Shown here one piece after another: positions 18,776-27,235 of a stretch of DNA of 64,000 nucleotides. Origin of the DNA: Egicoccus sp. AB-alg6-2 (GTDB lineage Bacteria > Actinomycetota > Nitriliruptoria > Nitriliruptorales > Nitriliruptoraceae); assembly GCF_041821025.1 (NCBI RefSeq), contig NZ_JBGUAY010000007.1, forward strand, positions 124,001 to 188,000, read 5' to 3'. The stretch's first letter is position 1. Each line of letters opens with the position of its first letter. Under the pieces are notes generated by a model. The model did no database searches. It saw only the letters and a program-made list of their open reading frames with translations, and was not told where the DNA came from. A program made the translations under genes and the position numbers.

Positions 18776-20539
18776 GTGGCGACGGCGAATTCGACGGGGA
18801 CCCTGGCGATCCCCGAACCCGGGCACGAGGTCGCACCGACCGCCACACACGACCTCGACGCCGCCCTCGCGACGCTGCGCGAGCGCGCCGCGGCGTGGAT
18901 CGCCACCGACGTCGACGCCCGCCTCGAACTCCTGGCGGAGCTCGTCGACGACGCCCTGGAGGCCGCCCCGGCGTGGACGCTGGCCGCGGCCGAGGCCAAG
19001 GGGATCCGGCGGGACTCGCCGCTGATGGGCGAGGACTGGATCTCCGGTCCGCTCCTGGTGATCCGCAACCTGCAGCTGCTGGTCCGCACCCTCGAACAGG
19101 TCCGTGACACCGGGCGTCCGCAGCCGCCGTCGCTCGAGGTCGCGCCGAACGGGCAGGTCGTCGCGAAGGTGTTTCCCGTCGACTGGGTCGACCAGCTGCT
19201 GTTCACCGGGTTCACCGGCGAGGTGCGGCTGCAGCCGGACGTCTCCCTGGACCAGGCCGTCGCGCGCATCGGCCGCGTCTACCGCGACCCGCAGACGTCC
19301 GCGCCGACCGTTTCGCTGGTCCTCGGGGCAGGCAACGTCTCGTCGATCGGGCCGATGGACGCGCTGTACGAACTGTTCGCCCGCAACCGCGTCGTCGTGC
19401 TGAAGATGAACCCGGTCAACGCCCACCTCGGCCCCCACATCGGGGCCGCGTTCCAGCCGCTGGTGCGCGAAGGGTTCCTCCGCATCGTCTACGGCGGGCA
19501 GGAGGTCGGCGAGTACCTGACGACACACGACGCGGTCGACACCATCCACGTCACGGGGTCGGACAAGACCTACGAGGCCATCGTCTTCGGCACCGGCGAG
19601 GAGGGCGCACGTCGCAAGGCGGCGGGCGAGCCGAGGTCGACCAAACCCGTCACGGCCGAGCTCGGCAACGTCAGTCCGGTGATCGTGGTACCCGGACCCT
19701 GGAGCGAGAAGGACCTCGCTTTCCACGGCGAGAACATCGCGTCGATGCTGGTCAACAACGGCGGCTTCAACTGTGTCGCCGCACGGGTCGTCGTCCAGCA
19801 CCGCCAGTGGGCCAAGCGGCGCAAGCTCGTCAACGCCATCCGCGACTCACTGCGTCGGGCCGAGCCCCGCGTGCCCTACTACCCGGGCGCGGTCGAGCGG
19901 TGGCGGCAGTTCACCGCCGCCCATCCCACGGCCGAGTGGTACGGGACCGCCCCCGGCGAGGGCGACGACGACCGGCTGCCGTTCACCCTCATCCCCGACC
20001 TCGATCCCGACGACCTCGACGACGTGGCGTTCACCACCGAGTCGTTCTGTGGCGTGTTCGGCGAGGTGGCGCTGGACGCGCCGCGTGCGGTCGGCGACTA
20101 CCTCGACGCCGCCGTGGAATTCTGCAACGAGACCCTGTGGGGGACGCTGTCGGCGTCGATCCTGGTCCACCCGGACTCGATGAAGGACCCCGAGATCGCC
20201 ATGGCGGTCGAGCGTGCCATCGACCGCCTGCGCTACGGGTCGGTCGTGGTCAACCACTGGTCGGCCGTGCCCTACGGCATGGCTTCCACCAGCTGGGGTC
20301 CCTACCCCGGCTCGACCCCGCAGGACATCCAGTCGGGAACCGGCGTCGTGCACAACACCTTCCTGCTCGAGGACGTCGAGAAGGCGGTCGTGCGCGGACC
20401 GTTCCGCCCGCCGCTCAAGCCGGTGTGGTTCCACAGCCACCGGGCGTTGGCGAAGCTCGCGCCCAAGCTGGTCGAATTGACCGCGACGGGGGACCGGCGC
20501 CTGCTGCCCGCGATCAGCTGGCACGCGTTGCGCGGCTGA
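18776..20539 (+). CDS. Aldehyde-dehydrogenase-superfamily protein
   Basis: 587 residues. The ALDH fold is recognisable from VSLVLGAGNVSSIGPMDALYELF (nucleotide-binding region), TGSDKTYEAIVFG, AELGNVSPVIV (general-base Glu region) and NNGGFNCVAARVVV (candidate nucleophile Cys). It is longer and more divergent than standard ALDHs (about 480-500 residues), with a ~70-residue N-terminal extension and an expanded C-terminal third. Substrate unknown. The start is uncertain: GTG 18776 follows GAGGAG by 7 nt; 18749 and 18773 are in-frame alternatives. It is followed by a convergent gene. Confidence 0.75.
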   Translation: MATANSTGTLAIPEPGHEVAPTATHDLDAALATLRERAAAWIATDVDARLELLAELVDDALEAAPAWTLAAAEAKGIRRDSPLMGEDWISGPLLVIRNLQLLVRTLEQVRDTGRPQPPSLEVAPNGQVVAKVFPVDWVDQLLFTGFTGEVRLQPDVSLDQAVARIGRVYRDPQTSAPTVSLVLGAGNVSSIGPMDALYELFARNRVVVLKMNPVNAHLGPHIGAAFQPLVREGFLRIVYGGQEVGEYLTTHDAVDTIHVTGSDKTYEAIVFGTGEEGARRKAAGEPRSTKPVTAELGNVSPVIVVPGPWSEKDLAFHGENIASMLVNNGGFNCVAARVVVQHRQWAKRRKLVNAIRDSLRRAEPRVPYYPGAVERWRQFTAAHPTAEWYGTAPGEGDDDRLPFTLIPDLDPDDLDDVAFTTESFCGVFGEVALDAPRAVGDYLDAAVEFCNETLWGTLSASILVHPDSMKDPEIAMAVERAIDRLRYGSVVVNHWSAVPYGMASTSWGPYPGSTPQDIQSGTGVVHNTFLLEDVEKAVVRGPFRPPLKPVWFHSHRALAKLAPKLVELTATGDRRLLPAISWHALRG

Positions 20540-20561
20540 CCCTGTCGCGCCTGGCGGTCCA

Positions 20562-20601
20562 TGTCGCGCAGATCCCGCACCGATGCGCGATCGGCGCGAC
20601 A
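20562..20601. terminator. Bidirectional terminator hairpin
   Basis: TGTCGCGC (20562-20569) pairs with GCGCGACA (20594-20601). Inside, GATC...GATC and GC...GC extend the stem around a 6-nt loop. It lies between two convergent genes, so it can serve both. Confidence 0.6.
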
Positions 20602-20620
20602 CGGAGCGGCAGCCGCGACA

Positions 20621-21550
20621 TCAGCGGTCCCCGGCCGGCGTGAGCGCGACCAGCCGGTAGACGCCGGGGTCCTCGGCGTCGTCGCTGTCGCACGACAGCG
20701 GACGTGGGACGCCCGTCGGTTCGCGGACCACCTCGGCGACGAAGTCGGTGCCCTCCGCCCGCAGGCCGACCTCGGCCCGGTCGTCGCCGAGGTCGGCGAC
20801 CCCGTCGACCACCACCGCGTCGAGGTGGTCCAGCCCGAGCCGCTCGCGAACCAGCAGCTCGGCGGCCTGCGCAGGGCGCGGCAGGCCGGAGCGGCCACGG
20901 GCGGTGGACAGCTCGAGGCGCCCGGCGGCGAGCAGGTCGACGACGCGGACCGCGGCGGCGACGTCGAGTCCCCCGTGCACCGTGCCGTACGGCAGCACCA
21001 GCAGGTTCGCCGCGAACCGGTGGCCGCCGACGTGCGACACCTCCCATGTCCGGTGGGGGTGCAGGGCGGCCAGGGTGTCGGCGATCGGACGTCCGTAGGT
21101 GGCGCAGCAACGGTCGCGTTTGGCGTGCGTGCACACGAGGTAGCGCGGCTCGTCGACGCGACGCCCGAGGCCCGGCGGGGTGGGGGAGTCGCACACGGAC
21201 GGATCCAGCGCCAGCAACATGCGCACGTCGTCCACCTCGAGCTCCTCGAGCCACGGCTGCGGCCCGGCATGTGCGAGCAGGACGGTCCGCCGCTGGGCGA
21301 CCCGGTCCATGGCACCCGGCGTCGCACGGGCCTGTCGGCGGGGACGCCGGATCAGCTGCAGGCGGACCGGCAGGTCCTCGACGGCGCCGGACAGGTGGGC
21401 GGCGACCTCGGGGTCGAGACCGGATTCGCGCTCCGCCTTGCGACCCCATGCGCCGCCCTGCTCCACGCACACCCAGCCCCGTGCCGTCGGCGCGGTGCCG
21501 GCCGGCGCCTCCTTCGCGAGGCGGGTCGCGTCGGCGCAGGTGGAGCTCAC
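20621..21550 (-). CDS. Sucrase/ferredoxin-like protein
   Basis: 309 residues of the Suc_Fer-like family, thioredoxin-like-fold proteins related to 2Fe-2S ferredoxins. Seen: N-terminal [17 protein letters not shown], then the cysteine-rich core [17 protein letters not shown] and [23 protein letters not shown]. Cys and His in these motifs are candidate cluster ligands. Cellular role not established. The GTG start at 21550 gives the conserved N-terminus and has AAGGA upstream. Divergent from rplU. Confidence 0.82.
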   Translation of the reverse strand: MSSTCADATRLAKEAPAGTAPTARGWVCVEQGGAWGRKAERESGLDPEVAAHLSGAVEDLPVRLQLIRRPRRQARATPGAMDRVAQRRTVLLAHAGPQPWLEELEVDDVRMLLALDPSVCDSPTPPGLGRRVDEPRYLVCTHAKRDRCCATYGRPIADTLAALHPHRTWEVSHVGGHRFAANLLVLPYGTVHGGLDVAAAVRVVDLLAAGRLELSTARGRSGLPRPAQAAELLVRERLGLDHLDAVVVDGVADLGDDRAEVGLRAEGTDFVAEVVREPTGVPRPLSCDSDDAEDPGVYRLVALTPAGDR

Positions 21551-21600
21551 GTCGGTCCTTCGGTCAGGGGCGGCGGGACGCCCGTGCGCGTGTGGACGGC

Positions 21601-21606
21601 AGACTA
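21601..21606 (-). promoter_or_regulatory. Putative -10 element for the Suc_Fer-like gene
   Basis: TAGTCT read on the minus strand, 50 nt before the GTG at 21550. It lies 11 bp from the -35 hexamer of the divergent rplU promoter, so the two promoters may interfere. Confidence 0.35.
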
Positions 21607-21616
21607 CGGGCCCCGG

Positions 21617-21646
21617 TTGACCAGCCGTACGTGCCGCCGGTACCTT
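21617..21646 (+). promoter_or_regulatory. Promoter of rplU-rpmA
   Basis: TTGACC (21617-21622), 18-nt spacer, TACCTT (21641-21646). The clearest -35/-10 pair in the window. It predicts a start near 21653 and a leader of about 195 nt. I see no recognisable regulatory RNA in that leader; ribosomal-protein leaders of this length are often structured. Confidence 0.6.
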
Positions 21647-21847
21647 GCTCCGACGCGCGTCGTCCCACGCGGTTGCTTCGCGCGCCCGTCTCGCCCCTTC
21701 GCCCGACGCCCGGTCCTCGCACGACCGACTCCGCCACGCCCTGTGCGCTGGCATGCGGCCGGGAAGGCTCCCGGGAACGCGACGGACCGACCTTTTCACG
21801 TCCACTCGCCTCGTGCTCGGGGCGGCATCGAAAGCCAGGAGGCCACC

Positions 21848-22150
21848 GTGTACGCGGTCATCGCCACGGGCGGCAAGCAGTACCGGGTCAAGCCCGGTCA
21901 GGAAGTCGTCATCGAGAAGTTGGCCGGCGAGGTCGGCGACGCCGTCGAGCTCGTCCCGGTGCTCGTCGTCGGCGACGACGGTGACGTCACCACCGGCGGT
22001 GACCTCGACGGCCGGGCCGTCAAGGGCACCATCACCGGTCACGACAAGGGCCAGCGCATCCGGGTGTTCACCTACAAGAACAAGTCCCGGCAGCACAAGC
22101 GGCGGGGGCACCGCCAGCACCGGACGACCGTCCGCATCGAGGAGATCTGA
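21848..22150 (+). CDS. rplU: 50S ribosomal protein L21
   Basis: 100 residues, full length for bL21. N-terminus [18 protein letters not shown] and C-terminal [17 protein letters not shown] are diagnostic. Structural protein of the large subunit that contacts 23S rRNA. The GTG start is preceded by AGGAGG (21837-21842), the strongest ribosome-binding site here. The rpmA ATG begins one base after the stop. Confidence 0.98.
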   Translation: MYAVIATGGKQYRVKPGQEVVIEKLAGEVGDAVELVPVLVVGDDGDVTTGGDLDGRAVKGTITGHDKGQRIRVFTYKNKSRQHKRRGHRQHRTTVRIEEI

Positions 22151-22151
22151 C

Positions 22152-22409
22152 ATGGCGCACAAGAAGGGCGGCGGCTCGTCCAACAACGGCCGCGATTCCA
22201 ACGCGAAGCGCCTCGGCGTGAAGAAGTACGGCGGCGAGACCATCCGTGCCGGCGGCATCATCGTCCGCCAGCGCGGCACCAAGGTCCACCCCGGCGAGAA
22301 CGTGGGCCGTGGCGGCGACGACACGCTGTTCGCGCTCGCCGACGGTGCCGTCAGCTTCCACAAGACGCGCACCCGCACCACCGTCTCGGTCCTGCCGACC
22401 CAGGACTGA
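22152..22409 (+). CDS. rpmA: 50S ribosomal protein L27
   Basis: 85 residues, full length for bL27. [16 protein letters not shown] and the [15 protein letters not shown] core are diagnostic. The N-terminus is not the Firmicutes cleaved form, and no ribosomal-processing protease gene lies between rplU and rpmA. The N-terminal tail reaches the peptidyl-transferase centre. GAGGAGAT overlaps the rplU end and serves as ribosome-binding site. Confidence 0.98.
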   Translation: MAHKKGGGSSNNGRDSNAKRLGVKKYGGETIRAGGIIVRQRGTKVHPGENVGRGGDDTLFALADGAVSFHKTRTRTTVSVLPTQD

Positions 22410-22437
22410 CGACCGCGACGTTGCAGCAACGGATCAA

Positions 22438-22463
22438 GGGCGGCCCGTCGTGGCCGCCCTTTT
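22438..22463 (+). terminator. Intrinsic terminator after rpmA
   Basis: GGGCGGCC (22438-22445), 6-nt loop, GGCCGCCC (22452-22459), then TTTT. A textbook Rho-independent terminator, rare in such GC-rich DNA. It probably limits read-through from the ribosomal genes into obgE. Confidence 0.75.
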
Positions 22464-22505
22464 CCGTCGCTGTCCGACCCACCACGCACACGAGCGGAGC
22501 CTGAC

Positions 22506-23984
22506 GTGGACACCCCGAGCTTTGTCGACGAGTGCACGGTGCACGTGCGCGGCGGCGACGGCGGCAACGGCTCGGTCTCCATGCGCCGTGAAGCGCACGT
22601 GCCGCGCGGCGGGCCAGACGGTGGCGACGGCGGCCGCGGCGGCGACGTGGTGTTCGTGGCCGATCGCAACACCACCTCGCTGCTCGACCTGCACCGCACC
22701 CCGCACCGTCGCGGTGGTGACGGCGGCCACGGGTCGGGGCAGAACCGCACCGGCGCCGAGGGGCGCGACGAGGTCATCAGCGTGCCGCTCGGCACGGTCG
22801 TGCGTGACCGCGACACGGGCGCCGTCCTGGCCGACCTCGTCGATGACGGTCAGCGCTGGGTGGCCGGTCGCGGTGGGCGTGGCGGCCGCGGCAACACCGC
22901 GTTCACGACGCGCTACCGGCGGCTGCCCCGCTTCGCCGAACGGGGGGAGAAGGTCGGCGACCGCTCGCTGCGGCTGGAACTGAAGATGATCGCCGACGTC
23001 GGACTGGTCGGCTTCCCGTCGGCCGGCAAGTCGTCGCTGGTCGCGAGGCTGTCCTCGGCGCGTCCGCGCATCGAGGCGTGGCCGTTCACGACGCTGACCC
23101 CCCACCTCGGGGTCATGCGCGCCGGCGAGGACGCCGACGGGCAACCGATCGACGTGGTGCTCGCCGACGTCCCGGGCCTGATCGAGGGCGCGGCCGAGGG
23201 CAAGGGCCTTGGCATCCGTTTCCTGCGTCACATCGAGCGCTGCCTGGTGCTGCTCCACGTGCTGGACGCCGTGCCGATGGACCCCGACCGCGACCCGGTG
23301 CGCGACCTCGCGGCGCTGCGCGAGGAGCTGCGCAAGCACGACCCGTCCTTGCTCGAGCGTCCCCAGCTGGTGGTGCTGAACAAGCTCGACCTGCCCGACG
23401 GCCAGGCGATGGCCGACCTCGTGCGCGAACAGCTGGAGGAGGCCGGCGAGGAGGTGCTGCCGGTGTCCGCCGTCGCCGGCACGGGCCTGGACACGCTGCG
23501 TTACCGCCTCGGTGTCCTCGTGGCCGCCGAGCGCGAGGTCCGTGGCGACATCGTGGTCGAGACGCCGGTCGTCGACGAGGAGGTCGTGCTGCGACTCGGT
23601 CAGCGCCGGCGCGACTTCGAGGTGACCCGGACCGACGAGGGCTACGAGGTGACCGGAGCCCGCATCGAGCGCTGGGTGCAGATGCTGCCGCTGGAGGACT
23701 GGGAAGCGGTCCGTTATCTGCAGGGTCGCCTGCGCCGCGCCGGCGTCGAGAAGGCGCTCGTCGACGCGGGCGCCCGCAAGGGCGACGAGGTCGTCATCAG
23801 CGAGCTGGTCTTCGACTTCGATCCCGATCTCGACGATCTCCCGGCCGAGGAACGGGAGGCGATCCTGGCCGGTGAACACGACCCCGAGGACGTCGACCCC
23901 GACGAGCTCGAGCCGGAGTGGGACACGACGACGTCCCTGCCCCCCGGGTCGGAGCCCGACGACCTCGGCGGGGCGACACCGTGA
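22506..23984 (+). CDS. obgE: GTPase Obg/CgtA
   Basis: 492 residues: Gly-rich Obg fold (1-158, repeated GGDGG turns), GTPase domain with P-loop GFPSAGKSS at 169-177, DVPGLIEGA switch II and NKLD, then the C-terminal OCT domain (about 345-420) and an acidic tail of ~50 residues. It acts in large-subunit ribosome assembly and stress signalling. GTG start; the stop overlaps the proB start (GTGA). Confidence 0.97.
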   Translation: MDTPSFVDECTVHVRGGDGGNGSVSMRREAHVPRGGPDGGDGGRGGDVVFVADRNTTSLLDLHRTPHRRGGDGGHGSGQNRTGAEGRDEVISVPLGTVVRDRDTGAVLADLVDDGQRWVAGRGGRGGRGNTAFTTRYRRLPRFAERGEKVGDRSLRLELKMIADVGLVGFPSAGKSSLVARLSSARPRIEAWPFTTLTPHLGVMRAGEDADGQPIDVVLADVPGLIEGAAEGKGLGIRFLRHIERCLVLLHVLDAVPMDPDRDPVRDLAALREELRKHDPSLLERPQLVVLNKLDLPDGQAMADLVREQLEEAGEEVLPVSAVAGTGLDTLRYRLGVLVAAEREVRGDIVVETPVVDEEVVLRLGQRRRDFEVTRTDEGYEVTGARIERWVQMLPLEDWEAVRYLQGRLRRAGVEKALVDAGARKGDEVVISELVFDFDPDLDDLPAEEREAILAGEHDPEDVDPDELEPEWDTTTSLPPGSEPDDLGGATP

Positions 23985-25108
23985 CGGGCACGGGCGTTCG
24001 CTTCGAGCGCCCCCGGCTGGCCGTGGTCAAGGTCGGGTCCTCGTCGCTCCGCGGTCCCGATGGCCGGCTCGACCGGGCCCAGGTCGCGGCCGTCGCCGAA
24101 CAGCTCGTCGCCGCCCAGGAGGCCGGCACGCAGGTGGTGCTGGTCTCGTCGGGGGCCGTCGCCGCCGGCATGGGACTGCTCGGCCTCGAGCGCCGCCCCA
24201 CCGACCTGCCGACACTGCAGGCCTGTGCCGCCGTCGGACAGGGTGAGCTGATCCACGAGTACCAGCAGGTGCTGGCGCGGCACGACCGCGCCGCGGCGCA
24301 GATCCTGCTCAGCCAGGACGACTTCGTCCGTCGGGCCCGCTACCTCAACGCCCGTACGACCCTGCGGCGCCTGCTCGAGCTCGGGGCGATGCCGGTCATC
24401 AACGAGAACGACGCCGTCGCCACCGAGGAGCTGTCCTACGGCGACAACGACCACCTCGCGGCGTTGGTCGCCTCGATGCTCGAGGCGCAGCTGCTGGTCC
24501 TGCTCAGTGACGTCGACGGGTTGTTCGACGGCGACCCACGCGTCTCGTCCGAGGTCGGCCTGATCGCCCGCGTCGACGACGTCGATGCGCTCGACGACGC
24601 CTCCATCGGCGGCGTCGGTTCCTACGTCGGCTCGGGCGGGATGCGCACGAAGGTCGGCTCGGCGCGGGTCGCCGTTCGTTCGGCTGCGCACGCCGTGGTC
24701 GCGAACGCCCGCCGCCCCGACGTCCTCGCCGACGTGCTCGACGGGCGCGACGTCGGTACCTGGTTCGTCGCCCAGGAACAGCGCCTCGAGGCCCGGCGGT
24801 TGTGGATCGGCTTCGCCCTGCGCGTTCACGGGCAGATCAGCGTCAACGAGGGCGCCGTCCACGCGCTGCGGGTCGGTGGGGCGTCGTTGCTGTCGGTCGG
24901 GGTCGTCCACGCCGACGGCGACTTCGCCGTCGGCGACGCCGTCGAGGTCCTCGGTCCCGACGGACGCGTGGTCGCCCGCGGTCTGAGCAACTACGCGGTC
25001 ACCGACCTGCGGCGCATCGCGGGACGTTCCACGTCGGCCGCCGCCGAGGCGTTCGGGTCCGGCTTCGCGCGCGAGGTCGTGCACCGCGACGACCTGGTCC
25101 TGCTGTGA
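23981..25108 (+). CDS. proB: Glutamate 5-kinase
   Basis: 375 residues: amino-acid kinase domain (1-255; VKVGSSSL, VSSGAVAAG, NENDAV, GSGGMRTKV) followed by a PUA domain (about 280-365). Catalyses the first step of proline synthesis and is usually feedback-inhibited by proline. GTG overlaps the obgE stop by 4 nt. The usual partner proA does not follow; instead a convergent gene ends 10 nt away. Confidence 0.96.
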   Translation: MTGTGVRFERPRLAVVKVGSSSLRGPDGRLDRAQVAAVAEQLVAAQEAGTQVVLVSSGAVAAGMGLLGLERRPTDLPTLQACAAVGQGELIHEYQQVLARHDRAAAQILLSQDDFVRRARYLNARTTLRRLLELGAMPVINENDAVATEELSYGDNDHLAALVASMLEAQLLVLLSDVDGLFDGDPRVSSEVGLIARVDDVDALDDASIGGVGSYVGSGGMRTKVGSARVAVRSAAHAVVANARRPDVLADVLDGRDVGTWFVAQEQRLEARRLWIGFALRVHGQISVNEGAVHALRVGGASLLSVGVVHADGDFAVGDAVEVLGPDGRVVARGLSNYAVTDLRRIAGRSTSAAAEAFGSGFAREVVHRDDLVLL

Positions 25109-25118
25109 CCGTCCGTCG

Positions 25119-26744
25119 CTAACCGGCGGCGGCCCGGGCGACGTCCGCGTCGGGTCCGATCCCGAGCTGGACCGACCGGTCCTCGCACACCAGGACGGCT
25201 GCCTGCCGGGCCGAACGGAACGTGCGCTCTGCTCCCGACGTGGTGCCCGACGCGTCGGGGAAGGCGGCGGCGTACCAGCTCGCCACGTCCTCGCACAGGG
25301 TCCCGGTCCCGTCGCCCAGCGTCACGCCGACCGCGGTCGCGTCCCCGTTCCCGGAGACCGTCACCGCACCGCCGGCCCAGGCGGACGCCGCGAGGCGGGC
25401 CTCGGGCAAGGCCGCGGTCTCGTCGCCCCCTGGCGCCTCGAACAGCCACAGCAGCGGGGCGGCGCCGAACTCGTCCCGCAGCAGCTCATCGAACCCGTCG
25501 GGCGCGGCGGGACCCGCGAGATCGTCGGGCGGACCGGCATGCGCACCGAACAGGATCTCCGCAGTCGTCGTCGGCGGGTCCGCGTAGGCCGCGTCGACGC
25601 CGTCCCAGCCATTCTCGAGCCAGCGGTCACAGACCCAGTCCAGGCCTTCGGTGTAGGGGAACAGCAGCTCGCGCTGGAGGTAGGGCGGCACCCCGTCGAG
25701 CCCGGCCTGTGCGCGGGCCGCGTCCTCGCCGGTCGCCGCCTCGAGCTGGTCCTCGACCGCGACGTTGCGCAGTGCCCACCGGTTCATGAACAGTGTCGCG
25801 TCGCCCTCAACGACCGCCTGCGCCGCCAGGATGCGGTCCGAGCCCTCGAGCGCCTCGAGGTCGGGCAGGCCGAGCGCCTGGTCGGCCAGGGCGTGCTGCA
25901 GTTCGTGCACCAGGGTGATCTTGTCGAGCGTGCCGACCGCGCCGTCGTCGGGGACCCGCACCACCAGTTCGCCGGTGTCCGGCGCGTAGAAGCCGGCCAC
26001 CTGCTCACCCAGGAGCTCTCGACGGACCGCCGCGAGGTCGGTGTCCGGGGGGACGGCTCCCAACGCGACGAGCAGCCGCTCGTAGGCGTCGTCGCGCGCC
26101 GGGTCGGCGTCCTCGGCCAACAGGGCGTCCAGGCGCTCCCGGAGCTGCGTTCCCGTGAGGAAGTCGACCTCGACGGGATCGGTCCACGCCAGCCCGCGGT
26201 CCGCGGCCACCTGCGGGACCAGGGCCGCTACCAGCGCATCGGGATCGTCGGGGAGCGGCTCGGCCGGCGACGCACCGGTGTTCCCCTCCCGCCCGAGCAG
26301 CCCGCCCAGGCCGCCGTCGCCGAGGAGACCACCGAGGTCGCCGTCGAGCAGTCCGTCGAGGCCCCCGTCACCCAGCAACCCCGGCAGACCACCGGACAGG
26401 CCGCCGTCGGCGACCATGCAGGCCATGCCGGGCTGGGCGTCGGCGCCGATCAGACCGCCGAGGTCGCCACCACCGAGCAGGCCGCCGAGCAGCCCCCCGA
26501 GCCCGTCGCTGCCGTCGAGCAGCCCGTCGAGCAGCCCGCCGAGACCTGCCCCGTCGTCGTCGGGAGCGCGCCCGGCCTCGAGGTCCCGGACCCGCTCCCG
26601 CAGCTGGTCGACCTCGCTCGCCAGCTGCTCGGCCCGTTCCTCTGCCGCCGCCGCCCTGCGGGTCTGGACGATCAGGCCGATGCTGGTGGCGATCAACGCC
26701 ACCGCGGTGGCGCCGGCGACGAACGGCAGGACCCAGGGGCGCAT
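25119..26744 (-). CDS. Membrane-anchored HExxH metallopeptidase-like protein
   Basis: 541 residues. Signal-anchor helix (about 5-27), short coiled coil (31-58), a Gly/Leu/Asp-rich repeat linker (67-154; repeated GLGGLLGD-like units), then a globular domain. In that domain H280-E281-L282-Q283-H284 and E313 in VEGDAT match a gluzincin-type zinc site, as in an unnamed bacterial family with HELTHALQDQ motifs. EQVAGFYAPDTGELVV precedes it, also typical. Probably an extracytoplasmic zinc peptidase; no activity is known. ATG 26744 is favoured by TATCCT placed for leaderless start; GTG 26777 is an alternative. Last gene of the regulator-kinase-SpdA operon. Confidence 0.7.
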   Translation of the reverse strand: MRPWVLPFVAGATAVALIATSIGLIVQTRRAAAAEERAEQLASEVDQLRERVRDLEAGRAPDDDGAGLGGLLDGLLDGSDGLGGLLGGLLGGGDLGGLIGADAQPGMACMVADGGLSGGLPGLLGDGGLDGLLDGDLGGLLGDGGLGGLLGREGNTGASPAEPLPDDPDALVAALVPQVAADRGLAWTDPVEVDFLTGTQLRERLDALLAEDADPARDDAYERLLVALGAVPPDTDLAAVRRELLGEQVAGFYAPDTGELVVRVPDDGAVGTLDKITLVHELQHALADQALGLPDLEALEGSDRILAAQAVVEGDATLFMNRWALRNVAVEDQLEAATGEDAARAQAGLDGVPPYLQRELLFPYTEGLDWVCDRWLENGWDGVDAAYADPPTTTAEILFGAHAGPPDDLAGPAAPDGFDELLRDEFGAAPLLWLFEAPGGDETAALPEARLAASAWAGGAVTVSGNGDATAVGVTLGDGTGTLCEDVASWYAAAFPDASGTTSGAERTFRSARQAAVLVCEDRSVQLGIGPDADVARAAAG

Positions 26745-26751
26745 GCCGGCG

Positions 26752-26757
26752 AGGATA
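26752..26757 (-). promoter_or_regulatory. Putative -10 element, leaderless peptidase mRNA
   Basis: TATCCT on the minus strand with 7 nt before the ATG at 26744, the same geometry as at 14876. It suggests an internal promoter giving a leaderless mRNA for the peptidase-like gene, besides read-through from the operon. Confidence 0.45.
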
Positions 26758-26788
26758 GCCCTGGCACCGCCCGGCACGGCCGGGTGTG

Positions 26789-27223
26789 TCAGCTGTCGAT
26801 GCTGTCGACGCTGTCCACGCTGTCCGGACTGTCGGCCGCCTGCGTCGGTGCGGGCGCGGGGGAGCGGACCGTCGGCGAAGGGGCCGGCGACGCGGTCGCG
26901 GTGGGGCCGTCGTCGGGCGAGTCGATCGAGGCCGCGGTGGCCGGGGTGGCCGTGGAGGCCGGCGTCGTCGTCGACGCCGCGGTCGTCGGGGTCGCCGGGG
27001 TCGGGGCCCGCTCCAGCAGGTCCGGTGCGACGATGACGGCGTTGCGCTCACTGGGCAATTGCGGCACCAGTTCGATCCGCTCGGCCGCGTGCGCGCTGCT
27101 CACGTCGAGGTCGATCGGCTCGATCGTCTGCACCGACGGGCGCTGGATCGCGAGTGCGCCCATGCCGATGCTGGCGGCGGCGGTGACCAGCGAGGCGACC
27201 TGCCAGCGGCGTGCGGAATCCAT
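26789..27223 (-). CDS. Small exported Ser/Pro/Asp-rich protein SpdA
   Basis: 144 residues, no known family recognised. N-terminal hydrophobic export segment (about 7-27) preceded by RRW, then EPIDLD, a short region with ERNAVIVAPDLLE, and a long Pro/Ala/Ser/Thr tail that looks unfolded. The C-terminus is DSPDSVDSVDSIDS. A second protein at 30986-31516 shares the RW, GAL and EPIxL motifs and the same tail. ATG 27223 lies 12 nt after the kinase stop, with GGGAGG upstream, so it is co-translated with the kinase. The name SpdA is used only in this annotation. Function unknown. Confidence 0.72.
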   Translation of the reverse strand: MDSARRWQVASLVTAAASIGMGALAIQRPSVQTIEPIDLDVSSAHAAERIELVPQLPSERNAVIVAPDLLERAPTPATPTTAASTTTPASTATPATAASIDSPDDGPTATASPAPSPTVRSPAPAPTQAADSPDSVDSVDSIDS

Positions 27224-27235
27224 CAGCAGCCTCCC

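Noticed and set aside
26280-26545. CRISPR-like or intergenic repeats in the GC-rich repetitive stretch
   Set aside because: The repeats are in frame inside the HExxH protein gene and encode Gly/Leu/Asp units. There are no unique spacers of constant length.
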